Shown here: positions 34,030 to 43,585 of the stretch, piece by piece | Layout: each line of letters opens with the position of its first letter | Position numbering within the stretch: position 1 is the stretch's first letter | Source: Desulfovibrio sp. | Lineage (GTDB): Bacteria > Desulfobacterota > Desulfovibrionia > Desulfovibrionales > Desulfovibrionaceae | Direction of reading: 5' to 3' | NCBI GenBank assembly: GCA_028708865.1 | Contig: JAQVYA010000008.1 | Location: 1-43,887 of the forward strand | DNA length: 43,887 nucleotides | The notes under the pieces: generated by a model | The model's database searches: none | What the model saw: the letters and a program-made list of their open reading frames with translations, nothing else | Told to the model about the DNA's origin: nothing | Translations under genes and position numbers: made by a program

Positions 34030-35013
34030 TCAAAGTTCAAGCTTGGTTCCAATGCCCTGGCGGACTGCCTGTTCATAGATGAGGGCTCCGGTCATGACGT
34101 CGTGGCTTGCCACGCCCATGAGTACGGCCCCGCGCAGGCCTTGACGCACTCCGTCTCGCAGGCCCGAGCAGATTTCGCCCATGTCGGCGTAGAGTCCTTC
34201 GGGGCCGGGATAGCCGTTCTGGAAATATACGCCTTGATCCCGGGTCCATAAGTATTGGTTGCGGTTGTCCACGGTAAAGTTTTCTGCAAACACGTCCGGC
34301 TGGAACGCGGCGTCATAATCCACGGCAATGGCCAGGACGCTTTCCTTGAGCCAGGAACGAGGGATGAAGCGTTCCGGAGCTTCCACGATGGGAGTGCAGG
34401 TCACCACGACATCCGCGCCGGTGACGGCGTGCAGTACGTCATTGCAGGGAATGAATTCCACGTTGGGCAATTGCGGCCGCATGGCTTCTACAAACCGCTC
34501 GGCCTGGGCCGGGAAAACGTCGTAGACCTGGGCGCGGTCCAATTGGGGGAAGACCTCGGCCATGGCCAGCAAGTTCACGCGGCCCTGGACACCCAAGCCG
34601 ATGATGGAAGCTGTCCGGGTTTCGGGATCGCCGAAATGGCGGGCATAAACCCCGGAGGCCGCGCCGGTGCGCCAGGCCGTGATCCAGGCGGCGTCCATAA
34701 GAGCCCGGACAATGCCGGTTTCCGGATCCAGAAGGCAAAATATTCCGGTAATGTAGGGGAGACCTTTTTTCTGGTTGCGTGGATACCCGGAAACGCATTT
34801 TACCCCGGTGCAGTCAATGTCGCCTCCCACATGGCACGGCATGGCGTGTACAAAGCAGTCCTCGCGGGGGTGCACCCCGATTTTGGCGGGCATTTCCACT
34901 TCGTCGCGACCAAGCGCGGCAAAACCGTTTTCCACCGCGTTCATGACCTGAGGCATGCCGATGCCCAGGGATTCGATTTCCTGCATGGAAAGCCACAAGA
35001 CTTCAAAGCTCAT
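34030..35013 (-). CDS. Ornithine cyclodeaminase/mu-crystallin family protein
   Basis: This 327-residue NAD(P)-binding protein belongs to the family of ornithine cyclodeaminases, alanine dehydrogenases and related imine reductases. Features are Lys72 in GVKCVSGYP, the ALMDAAWITAWRTGAAS block, and the dinucleotide-binding loop GLGVQG (residues 139-144). An ideal GGAGGTGA precedes the ATG by about three bases. The real substrate in bacteria is often not ornithine, so only the family is named. It is the first gene of the minus-strand group, 84 bases before the EamA gene, and is divergent from the pseudouridine synthase gene. Confidence 0.82.
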   Translation of the reverse strand: MSFEVLWLSMQEIESLGIGMPQVMNAVENGFAALGRDEVEMPAKIGVHPREDCFVHAMPCHVGGDIDCTGVKCVSGYPRNQKKGLPYITGIFCLLDPETGIVRALMDAAWITAWRTGAASGVYARHFGDPETRTASIIGLGVQGRVNLLAMAEVFPQLDRAQVYDVFPAQAERFVEAMRPQLPNVEFIPCNDVLHAVTGADVVVTCTPIVEAPERFIPRSWLKESVLAIAVDYDAAFQPDVFAENFTVDNRNQYLWTRDQGVYFQNGYPGPEGLYADMGEICSGLRDGVRQGLRGAVLMGVASHDVMTGALIYEQAVRQGIGTKLEL

Positions 35014-35151
35014 GCGTCACCTCCGGGTTGGTTGTTCCTCGGGCGGAACAGCGGGAAAATATGCCTCTGCTAAAGGGTTCCAGTAATAGGCGTTTTCAGC
35101 CATGGCGTAAAGCGTTCTTGCGCACGGCGTTCAGGGCGGGTACCAAGGGCC

Positions 35152-36045
35152 ATGGATAGTTGTGAAGTGGTTTCCCCACAGGAACATGGAATGCGGTTGG
35201 ACAGGTACCTGGAACGGCTTCTGCCTGAGGCCGGGTTGCGGACCCGGCGGCGCATGGTGGAGCAGGGGTTGGTGCTGGTGGCGGGAATGTCGGTCAAACC
35301 CGGCTACCGGCTCCAGGCTGGTCAGCATGTTCGTGTTCAATCAGCCCGGCATACTGTGACCGTTGATCCTCGGGTGCGCGTTGTGGAGCGCGCCGGAGAC
35401 TATGCGGCCCTGAGTAAACCGCAAGGCCTGCATTCCGCGTCACTGGCCGGGGGCGGTGGGAAGAGCATCGAGGCTATGCTTCCGGCGTTGTTTCCCGGGC
35501 AGCAGCCTTCCAACGAAGGTCGGAGCTCGGCGCGGCTGCTCAATCGTTTGGATTTCCCCACATCCGGATTGTTACTGGTGGGGCTTTCTTTCCAGGCTGA
35601 GAAATGGTTCCGGGCCTTGGAATCCCGAGGGGAAATCCGCAAGGAGTACCAGGCGGTGGTGGCTGGGGTCTGGGAGCTGTCTCCCGAAGGGGAGGTGCTG
35701 CGCTTTGAGCTGGACACGGATAACCGTAAACGGACCCGTGTCGTGAGGCGGTCCGAACAGGACCCCGCGCGCTGGACGCATGTGGTGCGGGCCGAACCGA
35801 TTTGTCTCCCCGTGGACGGGCGCCCGCTGGAGGCAACCCTGGTGCATGTGCGCATTGCGCGTGGTGCACGGCACCAGATACGCGCCCACCTTGCGCACGC
35901 AGGCCACGCCATCATCGGGGATGAACTGTACGGCGGCCCGGTGGCGGACCGGCTGTATCTGCACCACGAGCGAATCAGCTTCTCCATGGATGAACAGCGA
36001 CCTTTTGCGGCGGTCTGGTCTTCGCAATGGAAACGGGGACGCTGA
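35152..36045 (+). CDS. RluA-family pseudouridine synthase
   Basis: This 297-residue RNA-modifying enzyme turns uridines in rRNA or tRNA into pseudouridine. An N-terminal S4-like RNA-binding domain (about 12-62) precedes the catalytic domain, whose active-site Asp134 lies in LLNRLDFPTSGLLLVG. The usual HRLD is NRLD here, a small variation. Later motifs include RKEYQAVV and ARHQIRAHLAHAGH. The ATG at 35152 has only AAGGG close by. The target uridine is not known. Its downstream neighbour, an acyl-CoA synthetase, converges on it. Confidence 0.85.
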   Translation: MDSCEVVSPQEHGMRLDRYLERLLPEAGLRTRRRMVEQGLVLVAGMSVKPGYRLQAGQHVRVQSARHTVTVDPRVRVVERAGDYAALSKPQGLHSASLAGGGGKSIEAMLPALFPGQQPSNEGRSSARLLNRLDFPTSGLLLVGLSFQAEKWFRALESRGEIRKEYQAVVAGVWELSPEGEVLRFELDTDNRKRTRVVRRSEQDPARWTHVVRAEPICLPVDGRPLEATLVHVRIARGARHQIRAHLAHAGHAIIGDELYGGPVADRLYLHHERISFSMDEQRPFAAVWSSQWKRGR

Positions 36046-36070
36046 ATTTTGTTGCTGAACGAAGAGAAAC

Positions 36071-36096
36071 GGGACGCGGAAAGCCATCCGCGCCCC
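36071..36096 (-). terminator. Weak terminator of the acyl-CoA synthetase gene
   Basis: CGCGGA (36075-36080) pairs with TCCGCG (36087-36092), extended by GGG/CCC across one mismatch. On the minus strand GTTTCTCTT follows, a broken T-run. Efficiency would be modest. Confidence 0.4.
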
Positions 36097-36110
36097 GGAA
36101 AAGGACATGA

Positions 36111-37829
36111 TCAGGTGTCGGCCAAGCCGTTTTCTTTGGGGTCCACGTAAAGGTACCGCTTGATCTTTTGGGTGGGGGTTTTTTCGAACGGCTCCGGATG
36201 CTCCACAATCTTGATGATTCTGGCAAAGGACGCCACCATGGAGTTCACTTCCTGGCGTAGGGATTCGAGTTGCTCCCGCAATTTGGCGCGCACCTCGGAT
36301 TCAATCATTTTTTGGAATCCGTGGAGCTTGTCGAGCTGTTCGTAGTCCAGGTGCACCCGGGCCGTCAGCTTTCCTTCGTGACTGTAAACCAAAGATTCCA
36401 GCACATACTCCTGTTCGTTGAGCATGGCTTCGATCTCTTCGGGGTAGATGTTTTCCCCGCTGGGGCCGAGCACCACATTTTTGCTGCGCCCCTTGATATA
36501 AAGGAATCCGTCGTCGTCCAGTACGCCCAGGTCGCCGGTTTTGAGCCATTCTCCCTCGAAGGTCTCCTGGGTCAGCTGTGGAGCCTTGTAATAGCCCTGC
36601 ATAACGATGGGGCCGCGAATGTAGATTTCCCCCTCGCCGGTTTGCGGGTGCGGGTTGCGGATTTCCACGTCCACGCCCGGTACGGGGTAGCCGCAGGCGC
36701 GGTAACGTGCTTCGTTGGGGCCGGCGCCGGTAACCATGGGGGAGGTCTCGGTCATGCCGTAGCCCACGGAGTACGGGAAGTCGCCGTTGAAGAGAAAGCG
36801 CTCCACCTCGGCGGAGAGCGGAGCCCCGCCGATACACATGCAGCGAATGGCTCCCCCGAAGGATTTGCGGAGTTTGTTGCAGGCCATGCGGTGCAGGGCT
36901 TTTTCCGTGCCCTTGAACTTCATCAGTCCGCGCATCATGGTGCCGGAACGGAGTTTAGGCAGAATTCTGTTCTTGTAAATTTTTTCGATGATCAAGGGCA
37001 CAATGAGCAGGAAGGTGGGCTTGATTTTTTCCAGAGCGGGCAGCAGGGTGCGGGGAGTGGGTGGTTTTTGCAGGTAGCGTACGCTGGCTCCATAAAACAA
37101 CGGGATGACCAGTCCAAGGGTGCACTCGTAAGTGTGCGCCAGAGGGAGCACGGAGACCATGCGTTCTTCCGGAGTGAACTCCACGAGATCCGCCGTGGTC
37201 TGGGCGTCATAGACGATGTTTTTATGGGAGAGCATCACCCCTTTGGAATGGCCGGTGGTGCCCGAGGTGTAAATGATGGAGGCCAGATCGTCTTCCGCTA
37301 TTTCCGGAGGCTTGCGGTCCAGAACGTCCATGGCGTACTGGCGCAGGCGTTCAAACTGGGCGCGTCCGGCGCGGACCGTGTCCCGCAGGCGTTCGCGCAT
37401 GTCCGTCCCCTGGAGGGTGCGCATGTCGTCCACGCGAACGATGGTCTCCAGGTTGGGGAATTCTCCGCCTTCGATTTTCCCGAGCAGTTTTTCCGCCACG
37501 AAGATGGCCTTGGCCTCGCAGTGGACCAGGATGTGGTGCACGGCGTTGTCATGAAAGTCGGGCAGAATGGGGACCACCACAGCCCCCATGGTGGTGATGG
37601 CGAAATAGGCCACGCCCCAGTTGGGCATGTTGGTGCTGAGCAGCGCCACGCGGTCGCCTTTGCGGATGCCGCGTTGGTGCAGCAGGCCGGAAACGGCCCG
37701 AACCTGGTCGGCGAATTCGCCGTAGGTGATGGGATCGCCGTCCACAAAGCCGAGGGCGGGCCGGTCCGAAAAGAGGCGTTCGCTGCGATCCAGTACCGCG
37801 TCGAGCGTCAGTTTTTCCAATGCTTCCAT
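36111..37829 (-). CDS. AMP-forming acyl-CoA synthetase (long-chain fatty acid type)
   Basis: This 572-residue ANL-family enzyme adenylates a carboxylic acid and joins it to CoA. The ATP-binding loop is YTSGTTGHSKGV (residues 187-198). Further on come YGMTETSP, the TGDLG aspartate motif, and a C-terminal Lys in TPTQKIKRYLY that catalyses adenylation. The length and overall sequence fit long-chain fatty acid CoA ligases, but the chain length is not certain. AAAGGA lies nine bases before the ATG. It follows ftsY on the same strand after 89 bases, so the two may share a transcript. Confidence 0.88.
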   Translation of the reverse strand: MEALEKLTLDAVLDRSERLFSDRPALGFVDGDPITYGEFADQVRAVSGLLHQRGIRKGDRVALLSTNMPNWGVAYFAITTMGAVVVPILPDFHDNAVHHILVHCEAKAIFVAEKLLGKIEGGEFPNLETIVRVDDMRTLQGTDMRERLRDTVRAGRAQFERLRQYAMDVLDRKPPEIAEDDLASIIYTSGTTGHSKGVMLSHKNIVYDAQTTADLVEFTPEERMVSVLPLAHTYECTLGLVIPLFYGASVRYLQKPPTPRTLLPALEKIKPTFLLIVPLIIEKIYKNRILPKLRSGTMMRGLMKFKGTEKALHRMACNKLRKSFGGAIRCMCIGGAPLSAEVERFLFNGDFPYSVGYGMTETSPMVTGAGPNEARYRACGYPVPGVDVEIRNPHPQTGEGEIYIRGPIVMQGYYKAPQLTQETFEGEWLKTGDLGVLDDDGFLYIKGRSKNVVLGPSGENIYPEEIEAMLNEQEYVLESLVYSHEGKLTARVHLDYEQLDKLHGFQKMIESEVRAKLREQLESLRQEVNSMVASFARIIKIVEHPEPFEKTPTQKIKRYLYVDPKENGLADT

Positions 37830-37918
37830 TGGGGATGTTCCTTTATTGTCCTGGCCGTGACGCGGGGCGTTGTTCCCAGCGGCGGGCCATTGTATGCTGT
37901 GTGTTGTCGCCAGGTGCG

Positions 37919-39238
37919 TCAGGAAAGCAGGGCCTTGGCGAAATCGCTGCCATCAAAGGGCCGCAGGTCCTCCATTTTTTCTCCGAGCCCCACAAAGGTG
38001 ATGGGCACGTTGAATTGCAGGGCCACGGCCACAACCACGCCTCCCTTGGCTGTGCCGTCAAGCTTGGTGAGGATCAACTCGTCCACGCCGACGGCCTCAT
38101 GAAATAGTTTGGTTTGGGACAGGGCGTTCTGGCCGGTGGTGGCGTCGATGACCAGGATGCTGCGGTGCGGAGCCCCGGCATGCTTTTTCCCGACCACGCG
38201 TTTGATCTTTTCCAGTTCTTCCATGAGGTTGGCTTTGGTGTGTAGACGCCCGGCCGTATCCAACAGGAGCAGGTCATAGCCTTCGGCCATGGCCTTGTCC
38301 ATGGCCTCGTAGGCCACGGCTGCCGGGTCCGAGTTGGGAGCCTTGGCAAAGAAACCGGCACCCACGCGATTGGCCCAGACCTCGAGTTGTTCTATGGCTG
38401 CGGCACGGAACGTATCGCCAGCGGCGATGAGTACTTTTTTCCCCTGCATCTGGGCACGGTGGGCCAGCTTGGCAATGGTGGTGGTTTTGCCTACGCCGTT
38501 TACGCCCACCATCATGACCACTTCAGGCGGATTGACCGCTTGAATACGTTTGGGGGCCTTGAAGATTTCTTCCAATTCGGCCTTGAGCAGCCCCCGGAAT
38601 TGTTCGGGGTCCGTGGTGCCCTGTTTGCGTGCTCGGGATTTCAGGTTGTCCATGAGCATTTGCGAGGCTTCGAAGCCCACATCCGCCATGATCAGAATTT
38701 CTTCCAGCTCTTCCCAGAAGGCGTCGTTCATCTCCCCGTGGCTCGAAACCAGGGAGTCAATGCGCTTGGTGATCTGCTCCTTGGTTTTGGAGATTCCTTC
38801 CGAGAGTTTGAGAAAGAGGCGGTCCCGCTCGTCTTCTTCATCCTCCAGGTCCAGAGCCAGGGCCAGTCTGTATTGCAGTTCCGAGCGGAATTCCTCTGCT
38901 TTGGCGTAGCCCATCTCGTCCAGCCAGGCGTTGAACCTGGTCACAAAGGTTCGGGCTTCGTCGTTCGGAGCGCCCAGCGCCTCAAAGAGAAAAAGCAGTC
39001 GCTCATCCAGGGGCGCGCCTTTGCCGTCCACGCCCTGCATGATGGCGTCCAGCCATTGGGAGAGTTTGGGCTCGGCCTGACGCAGGGCCAGGGTCAGTTC
39101 TTCACGCCATTGCGGGGCTGCGTTCTGGCCGCCTTCCGAGGAAAGCGACTGTTGGGCGGCCGGTTCTGGCTTGACGGCCTGTTCGGCATCTTGTGCCTCG
39201 CCGCGCCAGAGGTTTTTGAGTTTTGAGAAAAATCCCAT
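37919..39238 (-). CDS. ftsY: Signal recognition particle receptor FtsY
   Basis: FtsY docks ribosomes carrying SRP at the inner membrane. The 439-residue protein starts with an amphipathic MGFFSKLKNLWRG, then a charged A domain (to about residue 130), an N domain with a four-helix bundle, and the GTPase G domain with GVNGVGKTT (G1), DTAGRLHTK (G3) and TKLDGTAKGG (G4). It ends GSDFAKALLS, typical of FtsY. AAGGAG six bases before the ATG at 39238 supports the start; a frame extending to 39601 overlaps asnS and is not credible. Confidence 0.95.
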   Translation of the reverse strand: MGFFSKLKNLWRGEAQDAEQAVKPEPAAQQSLSSEGGQNAAPQWREELTLALRQAEPKLSQWLDAIMQGVDGKGAPLDERLLFLFEALGAPNDEARTFVTRFNAWLDEMGYAKAEEFRSELQYRLALALDLEDEEDERDRLFLKLSEGISKTKEQITKRIDSLVSSHGEMNDAFWEELEEILIMADVGFEASQMLMDNLKSRARKQGTTDPEQFRGLLKAELEEIFKAPKRIQAVNPPEVVMMVGVNGVGKTTTIAKLAHRAQMQGKKVLIAAGDTFRAAAIEQLEVWANRVGAGFFAKAPNSDPAAVAYEAMDKAMAEGYDLLLLDTAGRLHTKANLMEELEKIKRVVGKKHAGAPHRSILVIDATTGQNALSQTKLFHEAVGVDELILTKLDGTAKGGVVVAVALQFNVPITFVGLGEKMEDLRPFDGSDFAKALLS

Positions 39239-39353
39239 GAGAGCTCCTTGAATCGGGCTGTTGTTCGGAATTGGGTGCAGGAGGTTGTAGCCCAGCCCGG
39301 GCCGACGCGCAAGAATGTTGCCATTTCGGTCCGTCAGAGCTACAAACCCGGCC

Positions 39354-40718
39354 ATGAAACGAGTGAAAATCCATGATGTCCTGGCGGCGGACGCCGCGCT
39401 GGGCGAGATCGTCGTCAAAGGTTGGGTCCGCACCAAACGGGACTCCAAGGGGTTTTCTTTCCTGGAAGTCAACGATGGGTCCTGCCTTAAGAATGTGCAG
39501 GCCGTCATCGACCACACCCCGGAGATCGTGGCGGAGCTGGAGAAAATCAGTACCGGTGCTTCGGTACGCCTTGCCGGGGAGATGGTGGAAAGCCCGGGCA
39601 AAGGGCAAAAATGGGAGGTCCGAGCCTCGGCGGTGCGACTTTTGGGCGCGGCTGATCCTGAAACCTTCCCCTTGCAAAAGAAACGGCATTCCGACGAATT
39701 TTTGCGGGGGATTGCTCATCTGCGGCCGCGGACCAACAAGTACGGGGCCATGTTTCGCATTCGTTCCGAAACGGCGTTGGCCATCCATGAATTTTATCGT
39801 GACCGGGGATTCCGGTATGTACATACTCCGATTTTGACGGGTTCGGACTGCGAGGGGGCCGGAGAAATGTTCCGGGTCACCACCCTGGAGCCGGGATCCC
39901 GGAATCTGGAGGAGGATTTCTTCGGCAAACAGGCAGCGCTGACGGTTTCCGGTCAGTTGGAGGCTGAATTGCTGGCGCTCTCCCTGGGGGACGTGTATAC
40001 GTTCGGGCCTACTTTCCGGGCGGAAAACTCTAACACTCCCCGGCATGTGGCCGAGTTCTGGATGATCGAACCGGAGATGGCCTTTGCTGATCTGGAAGAT
40101 AACATGGAATTGGCCGAGTCCATGACCAAGTCGGTCATCGGCAAGGTCTTGGACGCCTGCGCCGACGATGTGGAACTGTTTGCCAGATTTGTGGACAAGC
40201 AGCTCATGTCGACCTTGAAGAATATTTTGGACAACGAATTCGTGCGCCTGCCGTACCGCGAAGCCGTGGACATTCTGCAACAGGCCCAAAAGAAGTTCGA
40301 ATATCCCGTGGAGTTCGGAACGGATCTGCAAACTGAGCATGAACGTTTCCTTTCCGAGGAAAAGTTCAAGCGGCCGGTCATCGTGTACGACTACCCGCGT
40401 TCCATCAAACCGTTTTACATGCGCTGCAACGAGGATAATGAAACCGTGGCCGCCATGGACGTACTGGTGCCTCGCATCGGTGAACTCATCGGCGGATCCC
40501 AGCGTGAGGAACGGTTGGACGTGCTCCAGGCCCGCATGGCCGGGATGGGCCTGTCCGAGGAGGAGTACTGGTGGTATCTGGATACGCGCCGGTTCGGTTC
40601 GGCTCCGCATGCCGGGTTCGGTATGGGATTCGAACGTCTGCTCATGCTCATCACTGGCGTGACCAACATCCGTGACGTGATTCCGTTCCCGCGCACCCCG
40701 CGCCACCTGGAGTTCTAA
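39354..40718 (+). CDS. asnS: Asparagine--tRNA ligase
   Basis: This class IIb synthetase charges tRNA-Asn. It has an N-terminal OB-fold anticodon domain (about 15-105, with [21 protein letters not shown] in sections), then the catalytic domain with motif 2 [21 protein letters not shown] and motif 3 [13 protein letters not shown]. The NTPRH variant distinguishes asparaginyl from aspartyl enzymes. The ATG at 39354 gives 454 residues, near the family's usual 460, and the typical MKRVKIHDV head; an ATG at 39315 adds thirteen residues. Neither has a strong ribosome binding site. The gene is divergent from ftsY and ends at a strong terminator. Confidence 0.95.
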   Translation: MKRVKIHDVLAADAALGEIVVKGWVRTKRDSKGFSFLEVNDGSCLKNVQAVIDHTPEIVAELEKISTGASVRLAGEMVESPGKGQKWEVRASAVRLLGAADPETFPLQKKRHSDEFLRGIAHLRPRTNKYGAMFRIRSETALAIHEFYRDRGFRYVHTPILTGSDCEGAGEMFRVTTLEPGSRNLEEDFFGKQAALTVSGQLEAELLALSLGDVYTFGPTFRAENSNTPRHVAEFWMIEPEMAFADLEDNMELAESMTKSVIGKVLDACADDVELFARFVDKQLMSTLKNILDNEFVRLPYREAVDILQQAQKKFEYPVEFGTDLQTEHERFLSEEKFKRPVIVYDYPRSIKPFYMRCNEDNETVAAMDVLVPRIGELIGGSQREERLDVLQARMAGMGLSEEEYWWYLDTRRFGSAPHAGFGMGFERLLMLITGVTNIRDVIPFPRTPRHLEF

Positions 40719-40770
40719 CTGGACCGCGTCGGTGCGACGTCCGGGCGGACCGCCCGCCAAGCGTTGATCA

Positions 40771-40808
40771 AAGCTCCCTGCTGACGGACTCGGCAGGGAG
40801 CTTTTTGC
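40771..40808 (+). terminator. Intrinsic terminator of asnS
   Basis: AAGCTCCCTGC (40771-40781) pairs with GCAGGGAGCTT (40793-40803), an 11-bp stem with an 11-base loop, followed by TTT. The right arm also matches AAAAAGCTTCC a little downstream, so a second weaker fold is possible. Confidence 0.9.
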
Positions 40809-41036
40809 TTCTGGGGATGGAAAAAGCTTCCTCAAGGTAAGGGCATGGAGGGTTGGATGATTGGGAAAATACTGGATTGAAAGTCGGTCCAAACAGGAGT
40901 TGTCGGCACTTTCCCTGTGGCCCTGCACCGGCATTCTTGGGGTCTTTGAAATATCTTTTTTAAATTCAGGATTGTTACTGGTTGGATTGGCCGCTTTTCG
41001 GGGTCGCGATGGGACGTGAACGTTTCTGACCTGGAG
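40809..41036. other. Intergenic region without recognised features
   Basis: Between the asnS terminator and the stop of the convergent PNPOx-like gene there are about 230 bases. No gene, RNA or strong hairpin was recognised; the open frames here are short and lack ribosome binding sites. A modest terminator for the PNPOx-like gene would be expected but was not found. Confidence 0.5.
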
Positions 41037-41513
41037 CTATAGCCCCGGGCTCGGGGGCAGTTCCACAAAGGCGGCCCCAGTGGGCCCGCGTAAAAGCAGA
41101 TAGGATTGAATACGTAACTCCATGACCACGAGGGACTCCCGCTGCAATAGGTTGGTCAGCTGCGGGTGCTGCCTTATAAAAGCTTGGATTACGTCCTGTT
41201 GCCCGGACAGGGCATCGTGCAGCAAAATCGTGCCGTTGGCGGTCAGGGCATGTATGGCGGCACGTTTTGTCTGCGTTTGTCGGGTGTCCACCAATAGGCT
41301 GGCCTGGTTGGACAGTCGTAGGTTACTAATCTTTTTGCTTTGACTCGGACTTATGAGCCAAACGACGTCCTGATCGGGACGAGTGACATACGCCATGAGC
41401 GACGTGTGCGGCCCTTGAGCCGGGTCGTGTGTGGCCAGAACCCCCAGGTTTTGCCTGTGCAGCAGGGTCCGGGATTCCTCAAGAATATGGCGGTCCGGAG
41501 GGGATGGGGGCAT
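41037..41513 (-). CDS. Pyridoxamine 5'-phosphate oxidase-like flavoprotein
   Basis: This 158-residue protein has the split-barrel layout of PNPOx-like FMN-binding proteins. The start has LGVLATHDPAQGPHTSLMAYV, then VVWLISPSQSKKISNL (strands around the FMN phosphate) and ASLLVDTR. Many such small members bind FMN, F420 or haem and their reactions are unknown. The ATG at 41513 has AAGGA about nine bases upstream; an ATG at 41537 would add eight residues but has no ribosome binding site. A strong terminator separates it from the regulator gene upstream, so it is transcribed alone. Confidence 0.78.
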   Translation of the reverse strand: MPPSPPDRHILEESRTLLHRQNLGVLATHDPAQGPHTSLMAYVTRPDQDVVWLISPSQSKKISNLRLSNQASLLVDTRQTQTKRAAIHALTANGTILLHDALSGQQDVIQAFIRQHPQLTNLLQRESLVVMELRIQSYLLLRGPTGAAFVELPPSPGL

Positions 41514-41563
41514 GGCATGTATCCTTGTTTCCGCCATGATGGGGCAGAATTGAGGTTGCGGCA

Positions 41564-41596
41564 AGAAAAAACGGCCCCTGGCGGACAGAGGCCGTT
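41564..41596 (-). terminator. Intrinsic terminator of the AraC-type gene
   Basis: On the minus strand AACGGCCTC pairs with GGGGCCGTT over nine base pairs with one wobble, followed directly by TTTTTTC. On the plus strand the arms are 41588-41596 and 41570-41578. Confidence 0.85.
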
Positions 41597-41619
41597 GGCG
41601 GAAATGCAAGGGGGCCTGC

Positions 41620-42525
41620 TCAGACCAGCGGAAAATATATTTCCGTGACGAGTTGTTCGGCGGGAGTGTGTTTGGGATCGGTAACATATATTTCAATGGA
41701 TGGTCCTTCGCGCAATTCACAACCTGAGGAGGGAAGCCATTCTCCCATGATTTTGTTGTAGCACTCCTGTAGTCCGTCAAAAGGGCCTACGTGGCGGTAC
41801 GTGCCCCATTTCCCGCCAAAGAGTTCCTGAACTCCCACGGGGCCGTCGGGCATGATGCCGGGCGGAACGTTCATGCACGCGTCGTAGCGAATCTTGTCCG
41901 GTGGGGTGATTTGCGGGTCATCGTGGCACACGCCATAGAACCGGGTTTCCGGTCCAATAATGCCGTTGCTGCCGGCCCAGGCGCAGAGTTTGTTCCAAAC
42001 CGAGTCCACTTCCATGTACGGACCATAGTGGCGCATGTACGCCACTCGAACCGCTCTGATTTCCTTGATTTCTACTTCCATGGTATTCTCCTTTGAAGGG
42101 TTGGGCGGTCTGACGTTCAGTTCCCGGCGTTGTTCTCCGGAAAGGTAATGCACCCCAGAGGCCATTCGGGGGTACAGCGTGTCGCGCATCGTGGTCCGGT
42201 AGACCGTAGGCGGAGAGCCGAACATGCGACGAAACACGCGGCAAAAGGATTCCGGGGTTTCATAGCCTGCGTCCAGCGCAATGTTGGTGACGTTTTGGTT
42301 CGTGACCAGCAATCGTAGCGCGGCCCGTTCCAGTCGTAGCCTCCGCACATGTTCCCCCAGGGATTCCCCAAGCATTCCTTTGAAAAAACGGTGGAAATGC
42401 GCCTGAGAAAAACAGGCGAGATCCGCCAATTCCCGTACGTCCAGATTTTGGTCCAAATTTTCTTGAATGTGCTGAAGCACCCTGAGGATGCGTTCCTGAT
42501 AGTCGGTTTTGGTCGATTTCCGCAT
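41620..42525 (-). CDS. AraC-family regulator with GyrI-like effector domain
   Basis: This 301-residue transcription factor has an N-terminal AraC DNA-binding domain with two helix-turn-helix motifs (about residues 12-112, including LADLACFSQAHFHRFFK and IALDAGYETPESFCRVFRRMFG), and a C-terminal GyrI-like/BacR effector-binding domain (about 148-300) beginning EIKEIRAVRVAYMRHYGPY. That order, as in Rob and SoxS-like multidrug regulators, usually means it senses small amphipathic compounds. No efflux gene is beside it, so its targets are unknown. The ribosome binding site is weak (GGAAA). It is divergent from the GntR gene. Confidence 0.9.
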   Translation of the reverse strand: MRKSTKTDYQERILRVLQHIQENLDQNLDVRELADLACFSQAHFHRFFKGMLGESLGEHVRRLRLERAALRLLVTNQNVTNIALDAGYETPESFCRVFRRMFGSPPTVYRTTMRDTLYPRMASGVHYLSGEQRRELNVRPPNPSKENTMEVEIKEIRAVRVAYMRHYGPYMEVDSVWNKLCAWAGSNGIIGPETRFYGVCHDDPQITPPDKIRYDACMNVPPGIMPDGPVGVQELFGGKWGTYRHVGPFDGLQECYNKIMGEWLPSSGCELREGPSIEIYVTDPKHTPAEQLVTEIYFPLV

Positions 42526-42841
42526 GGGGTTTCCGTGTTGCGAGAACCTTGTTTCGGGCTGCCGAACCTGTATGCGGCGGCCGTGTGTTGGTCGGGTTTG
42601 CTATGCTTTGACAGAGATAAAGGAAAATTGTGGCGTTCACCTGATCATATTTCGCAATTTACGCTTCCGGCAACCCTGTGATCCGGCATTGGTCAGAGAG
42701 CCGTCGTGCGGGCAAGGATGCACATGACTACGAGACCGGGTTGACATTGGGACAAGGCCGGAGCAAACAGTTAAACTGTAGGACAATTGAAAAGCGCGTT
42801 GTGTTCAGTCTTTTCCTTATCGTCTTCTGGAAGAGGTCGTT
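42526..42841. other. 316-bp divergent intergenic region with a candidate operator
   Basis: Between the AraC-type and GntR-type genes lie two exact TTGACA boxes on the plus strand (42608-42613 and 42741-42746), neither with a clear -10 at 16-18 bases. The palindrome at 42767-42779 is listed separately. No gene was recognised. Confidence 0.5.
42767..42779. promoter_or_regulatory. Palindrome, candidate GntR operator
   Basis: ACAGTT-A-AACTGT is a perfect inverted repeat 63 bases before the GntR start. It contains GT-N3-AC, the half-site pattern of FadR-type operators, although the flanking bases deviate from the usual consensus. It is therefore a candidate for autoregulation of this gene and rocD. 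Confidence 0.4.
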
Positions 42842-43585
42842 GTGCCGTTGAATGTAGAAAAGTTGAAAAGCAGCCGCATGTTTCAGCATGTAGTTCGGCA
42901 AATTGAGGACGCTGTGGTTTCCGGAGAATTACTGCCCGGCGATGTTCTGCCTTCGGAGAATAAGCTGGCCGCCATGTTTGACACGAGTCGGGGCACGGTG
43001 CGCGAGGCTCTTCGGGTTTTGGAGGAGAGGGGGCTGGTGGACGTGCGGGTGGGGGTGAGCGGCGGGGCCGTGGTGCGGGAACCTGACATGGACGGCATTG
43101 GCGAACGGTTGGACTTTCTGGTTCGCGTGGGCTGCGTTGACTACGACCACATGGATGAATTCCGGCGGAACGTGGAAGCTGTTGTGGCGTCGTTGGCCGC
43201 GAGTCGGATCACCCCGGGCGGAGTGGACCGGCTCAATGAGGCGTTGCAGCAGGCGCGGAACGCTTTGCAACGCTCCGATGCCGGGGAATTCTTGCGCGGG
43301 GATGTTGCCGTGCATCTCCGTATCGCCGAGATTGCTGGTAATCCATTGTTTCTCGCAGTGTTGCGAATGGTCCATGAAAATATCCTCGGCGCATTCCCTC
43401 AATTCCGTCTTCGGGGCATTTCTGTCTTGGAAAGGAATTGCCGCGACCTGGAGCGGCTCGTGGAAGCCGTGTCGTCGGGGGATGCTGAACGAGCTGCACA
43501 TCTTGCCCGTGAGCACGTACGCACGTTCAATATCACCATGAAGGCGCAGCACCGGCTGCGTAAAGCTCAAAGGAGTGATCCATGA
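42842..43585 (+). CDS. GntR-family transcriptional regulator, FadR subfamily
   Basis: This 247-residue protein has an N-terminal winged helix-turn-helix (about 10-80, with [31 protein letters not shown] in pieces) and a C-terminal FCD domain (about 95-235). In the FCD domain the metal-ligand pattern Asp-x3-His is seen in [11 protein letters not shown], and a later His in AREHVRTF. Such domains bind small organic acids through a metal. It begins with GTG after GGAAGAGGT, and its stop overlaps the start of rocD (ATGA), so it most likely controls ornithine or arginine breakdown. The effector is unknown. Confidence 0.9.
   Translation: MPLNVEKLKSSRMFQHVVRQIEDAVVSGELLPGDVLPSENKLAAMFDTSRGTVREALRVLEERGLVDVRVGVSGGAVVREPDMDGIGERLDFLVRVGCVDYDHMDEFRRNVEAVVASLAASRITPGGVDRLNEALQQARNALQRSDAGEFLRGDVAVHLRIAEIAGNPLFLAVLRMVHENILGAFPQFRLRGISVLERNCRDLERLVEAVSSGDAERAAHLAREHVRTFNITMKAQHRLRKAQRSDP

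Noticed and set aside
36270-38102. 610-codon open frame antisense to the acyl-CoA synthetase
   Set aside because: It is the complement of a complete ANL-family enzyme and also overlaps ftsY; no motifs.
39102-40934. 610-codon open frame antisense to asnS
   Set aside because: asnS on the plus strand has all catalytic motifs; the antisense frame has none and overlaps ftsY as well.
40832-41068. 78-codon minus-strand frame after the PNPOx-like gene
   Set aside because: No ribosome binding site, overlaps the real gene's end, no protein-like pattern.
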